Shown in pieces: positions 9,398 to 18,250 of a stretch of DNA of 64,000 bases. Source of the DNA: Kangiellaceae bacterium (GTDB taxonomy: Bacteria > Pseudomonadota > Gammaproteobacteria > Enterobacterales > Kangiellaceae). Numbering within the stretch: position 1 is the first letter of the stretch; the number at the start of each line of letters is the position of its first letter. The position numbers were made by a program, and so were the translations under genes. The notes under the pieces are model-generated. The model saw only the letters and a list, made by a program, of their open reading frames with translations, was not told the origin of the DNA and ran no database searches. The stretch covers positions 31,621-95,620 of the forward strand of contig JAPHTP010000019.1 of NCBI GenBank assembly GCA_026196875.1. The letters are read 5' to 3'.

Positions 9398-9576
9398 TAA
9401 TGGAATCCCTCATTCCTAATTTTTGTTACGTCTACTGCTACTACTTAAACTTACTGCTAATTTAGACATTTATTACTAATTAGTTCTTTCTACTAATTCA
9501 CTCATAAGTCACCCCAAGGAACAAAAGCCAATGTGCGTTTTTCAAAGCTTAGCATTGGGCTAATTCCAGGCTGTAT

Positions 9577-9585
9577 TGTGAATAA
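9577..9585 (-). promoter_or_regulatory. DnaA box in nrdJ leader
   Basis: TTATTCACA on the minus strand matches the DnaA-box consensus TTATNCACA. DnaA boxes control nrdAB in E. coli; a similar role here is inference. Confidence 0.4.
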
Positions 9586-9666
9586 CTTATGTATATTTTG
9601 TGACTAACCAGATAAAAAAGTGTTAGTTAAAAGTGGAAAAACAAAAAACACTTAAAAATCAGACTT

Positions 9667-9682
9667 TTACTATATCTGGTGG
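9667..9682 (-). promoter_or_regulatory. NrdR box 2
   Basis: The 16-base element (plus strand TTACTATATCTGGTGG) follows the NrdR consensus acaCwAtATaTwGtgt at most core positions. It starts 33 bases from box 1, which keeps both on about the same helical face, as usual for NrdR pairs. Confidence 0.5.
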
Positions 9683-9699
9683 TGTGTCTTGTCTATGCG

Positions 9700-9715
9700 A
9701 CACAATATATAGGTG
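9700..9715 (-). promoter_or_regulatory. NrdR box 1
   Basis: The element (plus strand ACACAATATATAGGTG) is a close match to the NrdR consensus, including the invariant C and G around the AT-rich core. On the minus strand it also contains TATATT, so it probably overlaps the nrdJ -10 region, the usual repression geometry. Confidence 0.6.
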
Positions 9716-9795
9716 GAGGATAGCAAAGTAAAGCACTAAATCAAGAAAATTCAGCGCTTTTAGGAGCAGATTTTGAGGGGGAACTAACGGTGTAA

Positions 9796-11505
9796 TCAGG
9801 CATAGAGCGGAGGAATTCCGCTGGAGGGCTTATTATTCCGTTGAGATATTAATTCACTAATAATTAAATCAATATCATGCTTGTCCAAGGTCGCAATTGA
9901 CGAATGTTGCGTCGCAGAATAGCGACTTGCTTCAATTGAATTTAGCTTTTCTTTTAATCCATCGTCGTTGACCAAATTAATGATTGCACCGAGAGAGTGT
10001 ATATCCTGACGGTTATATGCTTGAGCCAAACTGATTAGGCTTTGTTCAATTTGGGTTTGAGAGCCGGACTTTAAAGCATCTAATGCTTGAGATTTAGCTT
10101 GTTGTTGAGTCAAGCTTGGCTTGCTCGAACTATTTTCAGTATCTTTTGCTGGTTGCTGTATCTTTACCTTAGGTTTGGTGAAATATGCAATTAATGTAAA
10201 TAACCATAAAACCCCCAAACCAGCAGCAATCATCTGCCATTGTTTAACCGCAGTTTCATCTACAATGGTGGTCGTCTGAACAGGTTGCTCAATCTGCGGT
10301 ATGGGCGTTACCGGTTGCTCTACTTTTGCACTAGCTACAACGCTGAAAGTTTTTGCTGGAAGCGTCGCTGTTTGCTTTTGATTGGTCTTAGTATCCCACC
10401 AATCAAGTTCAATTTCCGGAATAGTGATAGTCCCAGCCTTAGATGGTATTACTGCATATTTTTCGACTCGCTGACCCATGACGCCATTTTTATCTAATTG
10501 CCGTTCTTTTTGTGGAGTATCGGGATAAAGTTGGAGGCCATCAATTTTAGGCAATTGAATTTCTGGCAGTTGAGATTCACTCAAGCCTTGCACTGACAGT
10601 AACAAAGTCCAAGTAATTGGTTCACCAACGGTTAATTCTTGCGTATTAGGTGTCCACTTGTCTGCCAAAATGACATTTGTGGCTGGTAACCACGGCGTTG
10701 GAGCATTTGCCGGTTTAGGGTTTACTTTTATTTTTTTAGACTTAGTCGAGATACTTACTGGTCGAGTTGAATTCAAAAACAAACTTCTTTGGCGACGGCT
10801 ATTGTCATTTACATCAGCAGTAAAATTAACCTGCCCAATTTCCAATTCACCACTTTGTTGCGGAAAGATTGCATATTTTCTTTGTGTGACAATATAACGG
10901 CGTCCACTAATAACCTTTTCAAACTGTACGTCGTCCCCGAGCTTTTCAATAATGCTATTTTCTGCAGTTGGCTCGGTTAGACTTGCGTAATGAGTATTTA
11001 CTGAGCGATACAAACTGATGGTATAAATGATTTGTTGCTGAACGAAAGCTTCTTCCTGATCGACAGTCGCCTCAAGATAGATGGCCTTATCCTCGCCATT
11101 TAAATCCAGCTCATTCGATGAGTCTTTAATGTTTAACTTGATCGGCCTGGTTTCTTCATTGCCTACAGTAATTGCAGGAATTGTAATCGGTCCTGTTTTA
11201 AGAGTTTTAAGCTTTATTTTCCAGCCCTTAATTGAAGAGCGTCGACCGTTTATAATTTGGGTATGCTGATATTGACTACTAGAAACAATGGTAAAATCTG
11301 CGGGTATTAGGGATAAATCAGGTTGTATACTGGTATCTTCATCAATCTGTATATCAAGTACAAAAGTTTCGCCGGCCGAAATATCATTGCGGTCGATAGA
11401 TTGAGTTACTTTGGCTAATAGGAAAGGGCTTGCCAACGTGAAAAACAAAGCAAGACAAAAGGATAAACCAAAATTTTTAGATATAGTTTTAAAATGCATT
11501 ACCAC
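9796..11505 (-). CDS. batD: BatD-family protein (oxygen tolerance / aerotolerance)
   Basis: The 569-residue protein has an N-terminal signal/TM stretch (FGLSFCLALFFTLASPFLLA), several Ig-like beta domains typical of BatD (SIDRNDISAGETFVLDIQID; later NVILADKWTPNTQELTVGEPITWTLLLS), and a single TM near residues 428-446 (WQMIAAGLGVLWLFTLIAYF) followed by a cytoplasmic tail. BatD proteins are periplasmic membrane-anchored partners of the VWA proteins BatA and BatB in MoxR systems; their molecular role is unsettled. It overlaps the upstream BatB-TPR gene by 7 bases and is the last gene of the operon. An alternative start is the ATG two codons inside. Confidence 0.85.
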   Translation of the reverse strand: MVMHFKTISKNFGLSFCLALFFTLASPFLLAKVTQSIDRNDISAGETFVLDIQIDEDTSIQPDLSLIPADFTIVSSSQYQHTQIINGRRSSIKGWKIKLKTLKTGPITIPAITVGNEETRPIKLNIKDSSNELDLNGEDKAIYLEATVDQEEAFVQQQIIYTISLYRSVNTHYASLTEPTAENSIIEKLGDDVQFEKVISGRRYIVTQRKYAIFPQQSGELEIGQVNFTADVNDNSRRQRSLFLNSTRPVSISTKSKKIKVNPKPANAPTPWLPATNVILADKWTPNTQELTVGEPITWTLLLSVQGLSESQLPEIQLPKIDGLQLYPDTPQKERQLDKNGVMGQRVEKYAVIPSKAGTITIPEIELDWWDTKTNQKQTATLPAKTFSVVASAKVEQPVTPIPQIEQPVQTTTIVDETAVKQWQMIAAGLGVLWLFTLIAYFTKPKVKIQQPAKDTENSSSKPSLTQQQAKSQALDALKSGSQTQIEQSLISLAQAYNRQDIHSLGAIINLVNDDGLKEKLNSIEASRYSATQHSSIATLDKHDIDLIISELISQRNNKPSSGIPPLYA

Positions 11506-13361
11506 AATTTCTCTTCTTTTTGTTTACGTCCACGTCGTTGATACTCACGATACATTTTTCTTCTTAGAAGCCCACCAGGATCGTCTGGGATCTTTTCCAG
11601 CCAATGCTCCAACGCTTGGTCCTTTTCCGACTTATCGCGTTCATCTTCGCTGATTTCCGCTTCTTGCTGTTTTTGTTCAGCTTGTTGCTGTTGTTCTTGT
11701 AATTCTTGCTGTTGTTGCTGCTCAGATTGTTTCTGCTGTTCCTCAGAGTTCTGTTCATCTTGCTGTTGCTGTTGGTCAGATTGAGAGTCTTGCTGCTGTT
11801 GATCTTGTTTTTCTTGGTCAGAATTCTGATCTTGCTGCTGTTGTTTTTCCTGCTGTTGCTTAAGTAATTCTTCAACGATTTTCTTATTATGTAGCGCGTC
11901 CTTGTGATCGGGTTCTTGTTCGAGAAGCTTATTGTAAGCGTCTAAAGCAGGCTGCAATTGCTGTGACTTTGCCAGACTGGTCGCGTGATTGTATTGAGAG
12001 CGGATGTCTTGTCCTTGCGAGAAATTCTGAGCCGCTTGATTAAAGTCGCCTTTCTTGAATTGGGAAGTGGCTTGCCAGTTTTGATTCTCAAATAAGTCTG
12101 CTGCTTTACCATACTCGCCTTGACGATAAGCCGATTGGCCTTGTTGGTCCTTGGTATACCATAGATTAGTCCAGCCTTGTTTTAAATCAGATTGCCACGA
12201 ATCATCAACTGCAGACTGCTGTTGTGTTGACTCGGGTTGCTGGGTGTCCGCAGCCGATGGCGAGTCCACTACTGGCTGCTCTTGTGCTGCTAATGAAGGA
12301 CTCACTACAACAGAGCCAATACCGAACGAAGTGATAATTAAAAACGAAGCTAAACTACCAGAAGGTTGGCGAATTATCTTTATTAGACAAAGCAGTAACG
12401 CCAGCCAAACTAACCAATAACCATCATCAATCCACTTACTGATCTTTTGCTCGTCATTATTCTCTTGGTTTTGTTCTGCGCGCCATTCATTGTGCTTTTT
12501 TAAATATTCTATATCTGACTCGTCGGCGGTCATTTTTACATAGCCAGCTTGAGTTGCCATCGAAATTTCTGAAAGTGTTGTTACATCTAACTTCGGGACT
12601 ACAATTGCACCACTAGAATCCTTGAGGAAACCATTGCCATTAGCTAAAGGTATTGGCGCACCTTGTTCGGTTCCAATGGCTAAAATAGAGAGTTGATATC
12701 CGGAAGTATTTACCGCATCAATTATCGCGCCAGTGTGGTACGAATCCACACCGTCGGTAAGCCAGACGATTTGGCCGCGATTGTGTTTGGCGTTCTTTAG
12801 AAGCTCAATAGCTTTGTTAATCCCAATATCTGGCCGGCTACCCAAAACAGGCATAATACCGGTAGAAAGGGTGGGGACCATATTCGCAATAGTATTTGCA
12901 TCTGAGGTGAGTGGGCTAATGACGAACGCGTCACCGGCATACACTACTAGAGCGGCGGTGCCTTCCTTAGTATGTTCGAGGATATCGAGTAGCTTAAACT
13001 TGGCCCTGTCAAGTCGAGACGGTTTTATATCAGTGGCATCCATGGAAAGGGACAAGTCCATTAAAATCACTTGTGCGTTTTCGGTTTCAAAAACTGGGAC
13101 TGCCTTTTGGCGATAGCTGGGCCCGCTTGCGGCAATGACTAGTAGACTAGCGAGAACAGCAGAAATCCAAATCGGCAGCCTGGATTTCTTGTGATTTCCT
13201 GATACAAACAAAAACTCCAATAAATGAGGAGAAATTACGTTTTGCCATGCCGAGGTTCGCTTGGCACGCGTATTCATATGAAACACGAGAAGCACAATTG
13301 GGATAAGCAGCCACAAAATCTCGGGGCGTAAAAAGTGAAAGTCTGACAAATTAATTGGCAT
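11499..13361 (-). CDS. VWA-TPR fusion protein (BatB/BatC-like) with Gln-rich C-terminal region
   Basis: The 620-residue protein fuses a BatB-type VWA domain to a BatC-type TPR segment. Two N-terminal TM segments (IPIVLLVF, LASLLVIAASG) precede a VWA domain with a MIDAS-like DLSLSMDATD and a WLTDGVDSY strand. Another TM lies near residue 315. TPR-like repeats follow (YRQGEYGKAADLFENQ; FNQAAQNF; LQPALDAYNKLLEQEPDHKDAL), then about 75 residues of very Gln-rich low-complexity sequence and a basic tail. It overlaps batA by 11 bases. In many genomes BatB and BatC are separate, so the fusion is a variant architecture, though common in gammaproteobacteria. The role is probably scaffold or chaperone-like assembly at the inner membrane. 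Confidence 0.85.
   Translation of the reverse strand: MPINLSDFHFLRPEILWLLIPIVLLVFHMNTRAKRTSAWQNVISPHLLEFLFVSGNHKKSRLPIWISAVLASLLVIAASGPSYRQKAVPVFETENAQVILMDLSLSMDATDIKPSRLDRAKFKLLDILEHTKEGTAALVVYAGDAFVISPLTSDANTIANMVPTLSTGIMPVLGSRPDIGINKAIELLKNAKHNRGQIVWLTDGVDSYHTGAIIDAVNTSGYQLSILAIGTEQGAPIPLANGNGFLKDSSGAIVVPKLDVTTLSEISMATQAGYVKMTADESDIEYLKKHNEWRAEQNQENNDEQKISKWIDDGYWLVWLALLLCLIKIIRQPSGSLASFLIITSFGIGSVVVSPSLAAQEQPVVDSPSAADTQQPESTQQQSAVDDSWQSDLKQGWTNLWYTKDQQGQSAYRQGEYGKAADLFENQNWQATSQFKKGDFNQAAQNFSQGQDIRSQYNHATSLAKSQQLQPALDAYNKLLEQEPDHKDALHNKKIVEELLKQQQEKQQQQDQNSDQEKQDQQQQDSQSDQQQQQDEQNSEEQQKQSEQQQQQELQEQQQQAEQKQQEAEISEDERDKSEKDQALEHWLEKIPDDPGGLLRRKMYREYQRRGRKQKEEKLW
11640..11875 (-). repeat. 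CAG/CAA-type low-complexity tract encoding Gln-rich linker
   Basis: Plus-strand TTG/CTG triplets recur through this stretch and encode runs of glutamine with interspersed Glu, Asp and Ser in the BatB-TPR protein. Such tracts can vary in length between strains by slippage. Confidence 0.7.
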
Positions 13362-14409
13362 GCACTTCCTCCTTATTCTTTATTTCTCGCTTTGCTGTTC
13401 GAGATTCGCTTATTCCATTGATTAAAGTTGAAATTGCGCCAAATAACATCGGTAAAAGAACAAATAATAATGCCAATAGAGCGGGAATATAAAATAACTC
13501 TTGAACGGGGCGGTATACTTCCGGTTCGTCTTCAACAGGCTCGAGTTTGTCGAGTAGCGCATAAATTTCGGCAAGCTCTTTAGTGCTTCGAGCACGAAAG
13601 TATTGGCCACCTGTTGTCTTGGCTACTTGAGTCAAAGTTTTTTCATCTAGCTCTGCCGAAGGATTGAACTTGGTTTGCCCAAAAAGAAGCGATTGGCGAA
13701 TTACTTCGTCCGCACCAACACCTATTGTATAAATTTTAACTCCCGCATGTTGAGCGAGTTTAGCTGCTTCTATTGGGTCGAGTTCGCCTGAATTGTTACG
13801 TCCATCAGTTAACAATATTAATACGCGATTTTGTTCCGGCCTCTCGCGTAACCTTTTTACAGCCAACCCGATGCCGTCACCGATAGCTGTACGTGAAGCG
13901 CCAGCCAATCCAATTTCTGTTTCATCCAACATGTGTTGGACGGTTTTTAGATCGAAAGTAAGCGGTGTTTGCAAATAGGCATTTTCGCCAAACAAAACTA
14001 ACCCCAGTCGGTCGCCTTCACGTCTTTCGATAAACTGAGAGATAATAGACTTTACCACTGCCAATCGATTCACTGGACGGCCCGCTAGTTTCAGATCTTC
14101 TTCTTCCATACTGCCGGAAACGTCGATGCTTAATAATAGGTCTCTTCCACTCACAGGTAACTCAATTGGTTCATCTATCCATTGAAATCTCGCTGCCGCG
14201 GCAACCAAGGATAGCCAAACTAAAAACAGGATTAACTTGCTGAGAAAATCCGTACTGGAAGTGGATTGGGACTGCTGCAGCCTTTGCCAACGAGAGAACA
14301 ACGGTGTGCGAATTGGTGACAATTGTGGTTGGCGGGGTTTAACAAAAAGCCAAATTAATAACGGCAACGGAATGAGCGCTAAGGCGTAGGGAAATGCAAT
14401 CTGTAACAT
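13351..14409 (-). CDS. batA: BatA-like VWA-domain membrane protein
   Basis: The 352-residue protein has N-terminal TM segments (LALIPLPLLIWLFV; LILFLVWLSLVAAAA), a VWA domain with an intact MIDAS (DVSGSMEEEDL, then GASRTAIGDG and LLTDGRNNSG) and a C-terminal TM (FYIPALLALLFVLLPMLFGA). This is the BatA topology, with the VWA domain probably in the periplasm and metal-dependent binding of a partner. Its start overlaps the stop of the DUF4381 gene (TAATG), so translation is likely coupled. Confidence 0.88.
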   Translation of the reverse strand: MLQIAFPYALALIPLPLLIWLFVKPRQPQLSPIRTPLFSRWQRLQQSQSTSSTDFLSKLILFLVWLSLVAAAARFQWIDEPIELPVSGRDLLLSIDVSGSMEEEDLKLAGRPVNRLAVVKSIISQFIERREGDRLGLVLFGENAYLQTPLTFDLKTVQHMLDETEIGLAGASRTAIGDGIGLAVKRLRERPEQNRVLILLTDGRNNSGELDPIEAAKLAQHAGVKIYTIGVGADEVIRQSLLFGQTKFNPSAELDEKTLTQVAKTTGGQYFRARSTKELAEIYALLDKLEPVEDEPEVYRPVQELFYIPALLALLFVLLPMLFGAISTLINGISESRTAKREIKNKEEVHAN

Positions 14410-14912
14410 TATGCTTTTCCCCTAGATAACGCATTAGTCCGAATTATCGACTCGATGATTAGAGCGCACTTTGCAATGAAGTCTTGCCAATCTTGCGAAG
14501 CAACTTGGGCGTCTTTTTGATAAAGAATTCGAGAAAGAAGTTCTTCTTGTTGACTGTCAAAATGTATGGATAAGTTTTGTTGATTCAAGAATTTGACCCA
14601 GGAATGACCACTCAAAGATGCGACCTCTTTCCTGGGGTAATAAACCAAACAAATTCGTTTCATTAGGGCTGATAGCAGTGCAATTGAATTTGCATTTGCA
14701 GGCAGACTAGCTATTTCATCAAGCTCTTTTCTGGCCGGTTTTAGCAGGCGCAGAGCCTGTTTCTTTTTTAGCTGCTTATAAATAAAAAATAAAAGCGAGA
14801 AAAAAATAACTCCAAATAAAAACCACCATCCCGGAGCCAATTGAATGGTATCGATTTGTTCCGGTAAATGGATATCTCTTAATTGATCTAAAGGGTTTTG
14901 TTGTTGATTCAT
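14409..14912 (-). CDS. DUF4381-family membrane protein
   Basis: The 167-residue protein has one TM near residues 27-45 (GWWFLFGVIFFSLLFFIY) followed by a basic cytoplasmic domain with the DUF4381-like LLKPARKELDEIA and VYYPRKEVASLSGHSWVKFL segments. In MoxR-DUF58-Bat operons this family regularly lies between the DUF58 and BatA genes, exactly as here (2 bases after DUF58, 1-base overlap with batA). Its biochemical role is not known. Confidence 0.8.
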   Translation of the reverse strand: MNQQQNPLDQLRDIHLPEQIDTIQLAPGWWFLFGVIFFSLLFFIYKQLKKKQALRLLKPARKELDEIASLPANANSIALLSALMKRICLVYYPRKEVASLSGHSWVKFLNQQNLSIHFDSQQEELLSRILYQKDAQVASQDWQDFIAKCALIIESIIRTNALSRGKA

Positions 14913-14914
14913 TG

Positions 14915-15952
14915 TTAACCCTTACTTATTGAACTTGCGCTAGCAGAATGATGGCCTATCGTTTCTTGTGCATAGGCCGTGTCGATCAGCGTGAAAACGC
15001 CTCTATGGCTTAAAGAAAAATCTTTTATGTTAGAAATTTTTTGCTCAAAAGTCTTTCGATAGTCGTTTCTAATACTGGACTTCTCAGTGTTTAAAAATCC
15101 AGTTTGAAGTCCGTCGGTAATACCGTACATACCGGCAGGAGGAAGTTCTTTTTCAATCGGATCGTTGACTAATATACAATGGATATCTGTATGTTGTGAT
15201 AGTTTACTTAGATGCCTTTGGCAGTTTTCATCAAACAGATTAAAGTCACTGACAATATGGATCAATGTGCCGGGTTTAGCTAAGTGCTTAAGACGCTTTA
15301 ATGTATCACTTAGTTGATTTTCTATTTTGGGCTTATCCTCGTTTAGGCTCCCTTTGGACAATTTTTTGACGTCACCGAACTCCAGATTCAAAATCGATTG
15401 ATGATTTTCAACAATTCGATTGAGCAATCTCATACAATTTCTTCTATTACTTGAAGGTTTCATTTCTACATGACTGTCTTTTGAAAAGAGTAGAGCGCCA
15501 AATCTGTCGCCATTAGCAAGAGTGTTCCACATTAGCTGTGCCGCTATTTGGCTGGCGATAACAGATTTGAAAACTTCTGCTGTGCCAAAAAACATGTTTG
15601 GCATTTGATCCAACACTACAAAAACGGGACGTTCTCTTTCTTCCTTAAAAAGTTTGGTATGAGCCTCTCCGGTGCGCGCGGTAACTTTCCAATCGATGTT
15701 GCGAATGTCATCGCCAATTTGATAAAGACGGACTTCATCAAAATCCATCCCGCGGCCCTTGAAGCGAGAGCGAAAACCGCCCACTCGATTCGTCTTAACT
15801 CTAGAGTCAGGAGCAAGCCAGTCGATTATGGGTTTGTTGCGAGTTTCGATCAATTGGCCAAGCGATAAATCAATACCCAACTTAAAGTCAGTGGGTAATT
15901 CCTGATTTGAACTGGCTGCGAACCTATGTGAGGGTTTGGACCAAGCCGTCAT
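14915..15952 (-). CDS. DUF58-domain protein (MoxR-associated)
   Basis: The 345-residue cytoplasmic protein shows the DUF58 core (GRGMDFDEVRLYQIGDDIRNIDWKVTARTGEAHTKLF split over residues ~67-103) followed by a VWA-like fold beginning RPVFVVLDQMPNMFFG, with a degenerate MIDAS. DUF58 proteins are obligate neighbours of MoxR ATPases and are thought to act with them on membrane or periplasmic clients. It begins 12 bases after moxR on the minus strand. Confidence 0.85.
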   Translation of the reverse strand: MTAWSKPSHRFAASSNQELPTDFKLGIDLSLGQLIETRNKPIIDWLAPDSRVKTNRVGGFRSRFKGRGMDFDEVRLYQIGDDIRNIDWKVTARTGEAHTKLFKEERERPVFVVLDQMPNMFFGTAEVFKSVIASQIAAQLMWNTLANGDRFGALLFSKDSHVEMKPSSNRRNCMRLLNRIVENHQSILNLEFGDVKKLSKGSLNEDKPKIENQLSDTLKRLKHLAKPGTLIHIVSDFNLFDENCQRHLSKLSQHTDIHCILVNDPIEKELPPAGMYGITDGLQTGFLNTEKSSIRNDYRKTFEQKISNIKDFSLSHRGVFTLIDTAYAQETIGHHSASASSISKG

Positions 15953-15964
15953 ATAAAATAAACC

Positions 15965-16948
15965 TTAGGCGATAGGAGTAATTTGAATTAAACGATCAAT
16001 TACCATATCGGTGTTTATTCCTTCGGCCTCTGCCTCGTAGGTCAAGATTAAACGATGGCGTAGAATATCATAAGCCATTTGTTGAATATCTTCTGGAGTA
16101 ACATAGTCTCGTCCCGCCAACCAGGCATTTGCTCTTGCGCATCTGTCCAGGGAAATCGTTGCACGAGGACTTGCACCATAATCCAACCAGCGATCCAGAT
16201 CTTTGTCCAGAGTTTTGGTATCTCTAGTGTTAACGATAAGCTGGATAATATAGGTTTCTAACTCCGGTGACATATGGGTATCTAAGACTTGGTCGCGAGC
16301 GGTAAATAGATCTTCCTGCTTAAGTTCGGCGGTTTCTTTTTCCTGATAGGTTTTATGTGCTTCTTCACGAGTAAGCTTTAGAATTTGAGCTTCTGCAGCG
16401 GCGTCTGGATAATCAACTTTGACGTGCATTAAGAAACGGTCCAATTGAGCTTCTGGAAGTGGATATGTTCCTTCCTGTTCGATCGGATTTTGAGTTGCCA
16501 TTACTAGAAACAAGTCGGGCAAGGGATATGTCTGGCTGCCTACCGTTACTTGCCTTTCTGCCATAGCTTCAAGTAAAGCTGACTGAACTTTGGCTGGCGC
16601 ACGATTAATTTCATCTGCGAGAACTAAATTATGGAACAGAGGGCCTTTTTCAAATCTGAAGCTACCGTCTTGTGGGCGATAGATTTCAGTACCTGTTAAA
16701 TCTGCGGGTAACAGATCTGGAGTAAATTGTATGCGATGAAAATTACCTTCGAGCCCTTTCGAAAGGGCATTGATAGCCCTGGTTTTAGCTAGCCCAGGGG
16801 CTCCTTCCACAATCAGATGACCATCTGCAAGAAGGGCGATTATTAACCGATCGACCAAGGCTTCCTGACCCACAATTTGCTGGCAAAGCTCTTCTTTTAA
16901 TAGGGCAAATTTGTCACTCAAAGCCTGATTGGTTTGTGTATCCAACAT
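15965..16948 (-). CDS. MoxR-family AAA+ ATPase
   Basis: The 327-residue protein has Walker A GAPGLAKT (about residues 55-62), Walker B LVLADEINRA, a sensor-1 region MATQNPIEQEGTYPLPEAQLDRFLM and a C-terminal AAA lid with YGASPRATISL, all diagnostic for MoxR (AAA_3). It is the first gene of the six-gene minus-strand operon and probably acts as a chaperone for the VWA proteins encoded downstream. A 238-base upstream gap, shared with the divergent DUF5062 gene, must hold its promoter. Confidence 0.92.
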   Translation of the reverse strand: MLDTQTNQALSDKFALLKEELCQQIVGQEALVDRLIIALLADGHLIVEGAPGLAKTRAINALSKGLEGNFHRIQFTPDLLPADLTGTEIYRPQDGSFRFEKGPLFHNLVLADEINRAPAKVQSALLEAMAERQVTVGSQTYPLPDLFLVMATQNPIEQEGTYPLPEAQLDRFLMHVKVDYPDAAAEAQILKLTREEAHKTYQEKETAELKQEDLFTARDQVLDTHMSPELETYIIQLIVNTRDTKTLDKDLDRWLDYGASPRATISLDRCARANAWLAGRDYVTPEDIQQMAYDILRHRLILTYEAEAEGINTDMVIDRLIQITPIA

Positions 16949-17186
16949 ACAATTAACGCCTTTTAATCATTATTTTTTTAAATTGGGGTGCATTTTTAAC
17001 TGATAATTCCCCACATTTCCAGTGGTTAGACGCTTTTTGACTGAAAAGTTTAATGTGAAGTGCAACAAAATATTAAAGTTCGAGTTTATCTCCTTATTTG
17101 GGGATTTTTGCAGACAAATTCGATAGTTAGCCTTACAATCCTGTTAGTTTGTAGCTTAGGGTTAAGTTCTTACAAGGAACAAAATA

Positions 17187-17447
17187 ATGAAAAAGATTAA
17201 AAACGAAGCCGCTTTATTAAAAAAAGCCATAGAAATTGGTGAAAAGTACGCCAAAAACAGGGGGTACAAAGGATTCGCAGCAACTAATTCACACAAAGAT
17301 AAGGTAGAATCATTGTATCGGCTGCTTGTACACGACAAGATGGTGCAGCCCTTGGCTAAAGATCAAGAAAACCAGTTGAATATGAAACACAAGCTGGCTT
17401 TATGGATATCAAAACAGTTGCCAGAAGGGCATGAGTTGCTTAAGTAG
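17187..17447 (+). CDS. DUF5062-like small protein
   Basis: The 86-residue basic, helix-rich protein begins MKKIKNEAALLKKAIEIGEK and ends WISKQLPEGHELLK, a pattern I associate with DUF5062 of gammaproteobacteria (family assignment from memory). AAGGAAC precedes the ATG at good spacing. A TACAAT hexamer at 17134-17139 is a candidate -10. It has no signal peptide or TM. Function is unknown. Confidence 0.7.
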   Translation: MKKIKNEAALLKKAIEIGEKYAKNRGYKGFAATNSHKDKVESLYRLLVHDKMVQPLAKDQENQLNMKHKLALWISKQLPEGHELLK

Positions 17448-17889
17448 TGCTAATGCTCTTACACACTTGGCTGCTAAATTTTTCAGGCGTGCTCCCATAG
17501 CGACGCCTTTCTAAACTATATTGGGAAACATTTTTCCCACTCTTTTTATAAGTGGCGCTACATGTGACTAAGATCAAAAGTAAGGGGGACCATATCTAGG
17601 ATATTTTTCGTCTCCTCTTAGCTCTCCAAAAGTTGTTGGAGCGCAAATTATCAGGCGAATTAGAACCTGGCGCTAGTTAGTCATAAATACTGTTTAACAA
17701 GTACTTATTTTAAGCAAACAGGCCACTTTCCTCCCCAGAATAGATTTTTCATTAAAGCTAAAAACTATTGGTATGAATAACAATTGTTACATAAGAAAGG
17801 TGTATTTTAGCTTGAAACGTAGCCTATTTCTGTTCAAAATATTGGCGCCCCAAATAATGGGGATAACCTGAATAACGAAATCTAAGAGA
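17448..17889. other. Intergenic region upstream of small secreted protein and TonB receptor
   Basis: This 442-base gap has no convincing ORF. It contains a hairpin at 17624-17641 (CTCCAA / TTGGAG, 6-base loop), a perfect 12-base palindrome TAACAATTGTTA at 17778-17789, and CCCC-N7-GGGG at 17848-17862. The palindrome is a candidate operator for the receptor genes downstream. Confidence 0.5.
17778..17789 (+). promoter_or_regulatory. Candidate operator palindrome before receptor genes
   Basis: TAACAATTGTTA is a perfect inverted repeat about 100 bases before the small secreted protein gene. Given the ZnuD-like receptor downstream, a zinc or iron repressor site is conceivable, but it does not match the E. 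coli Zur or Fur consensus closely. Confidence 0.3.
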
Positions 17890-18177
17890 ATGATGAAACT
17901 AAACTCACTAAAAATACTAGTGTTGCTCCTGGGCTGGCTTTCAGTTCAGTCTGCTGCGCTTAGTCATGAATTTAGTGAAGAACACTGGTCTTCGTCAGCT
18001 GGCCACCTATGTTTAACTCAGGCGGTTCATCTTGATGATATCGTCCCTTCACATGATTCATCAAAAGTCGCATCGATTGAATATGAATTCGTCGTCCAGG
18101 AATTTGAAACACTCCACGCTTTTTCCCAACAATCTTTCCCACCATGCCTTTCAAGGGCTCCGCCTAAATACTCCTAA
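17890..18177 (+). CDS. Small secreted protein upstream of TonB receptor
   Basis: The 95-residue protein has a clear Sec signal peptide (LKILVLLLGWLSVQSAALS, cleavage before HEF) and a short mature part with several His, two Cys (GHLCLT; FPPCLS) and a C-terminal CLSRAPPKYS. The RAPP-like end recalls small proteins (DUF2946 type) that precede metal-related TonB receptors. It is followed after 73 bases by the receptor gene on the same strand, so cotranscription is likely. I do not recognise a defined family; a periplasmic metal-handling role is speculation from context. Confidence 0.6.
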   Translation: MMKLNSLKILVLLLGWLSVQSAALSHEFSEEHWSSSAGHLCLTQAVHLDDIVPSHDSSKVASIEYEFVVQEFETLHAFSQQSFPPCLSRAPPKYS

Positions 18178-18250
18178 AATCACAAATTATCAATTTAACT
18201 AGTTAATTTTTGCAGTGAGATTAAGGCTCGTTGCGCTTTGGAGTATATAA

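Larger units (their letters stand above)
9398..9795. other. nrdJ leader and promoter region
   Basis: This 398-base gap lies between the start of nrdJa and the end of batD, both on the minus strand. It holds the two NrdR-like boxes and the DnaA box listed separately, which would leave a leader of about 270-300 bases. On the minus strand the leader contains an imperfect hairpin (AGCCCAATG pairing with CATTGGCT, about 9508-9560). I found no convincing B12-riboswitch core and no clear batD terminator. Confidence 0.5.

Noticed and set aside
9398..9697. Cobalamin riboswitch upstream of nrdJa
   Set aside because: I could not find the conserved B12-box core sequence or a credible paired architecture by eye.
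11564..11875. Antiparallel-frame style 103-codon ORF rich in Asn/Ser/Lys on the minus strand
   Set aside because: It is another frame of the Gln-codon repeat tract of the BatB-TPR gene, which itself has clear domains; the composition is a by-product of CAG/CAA repeats.
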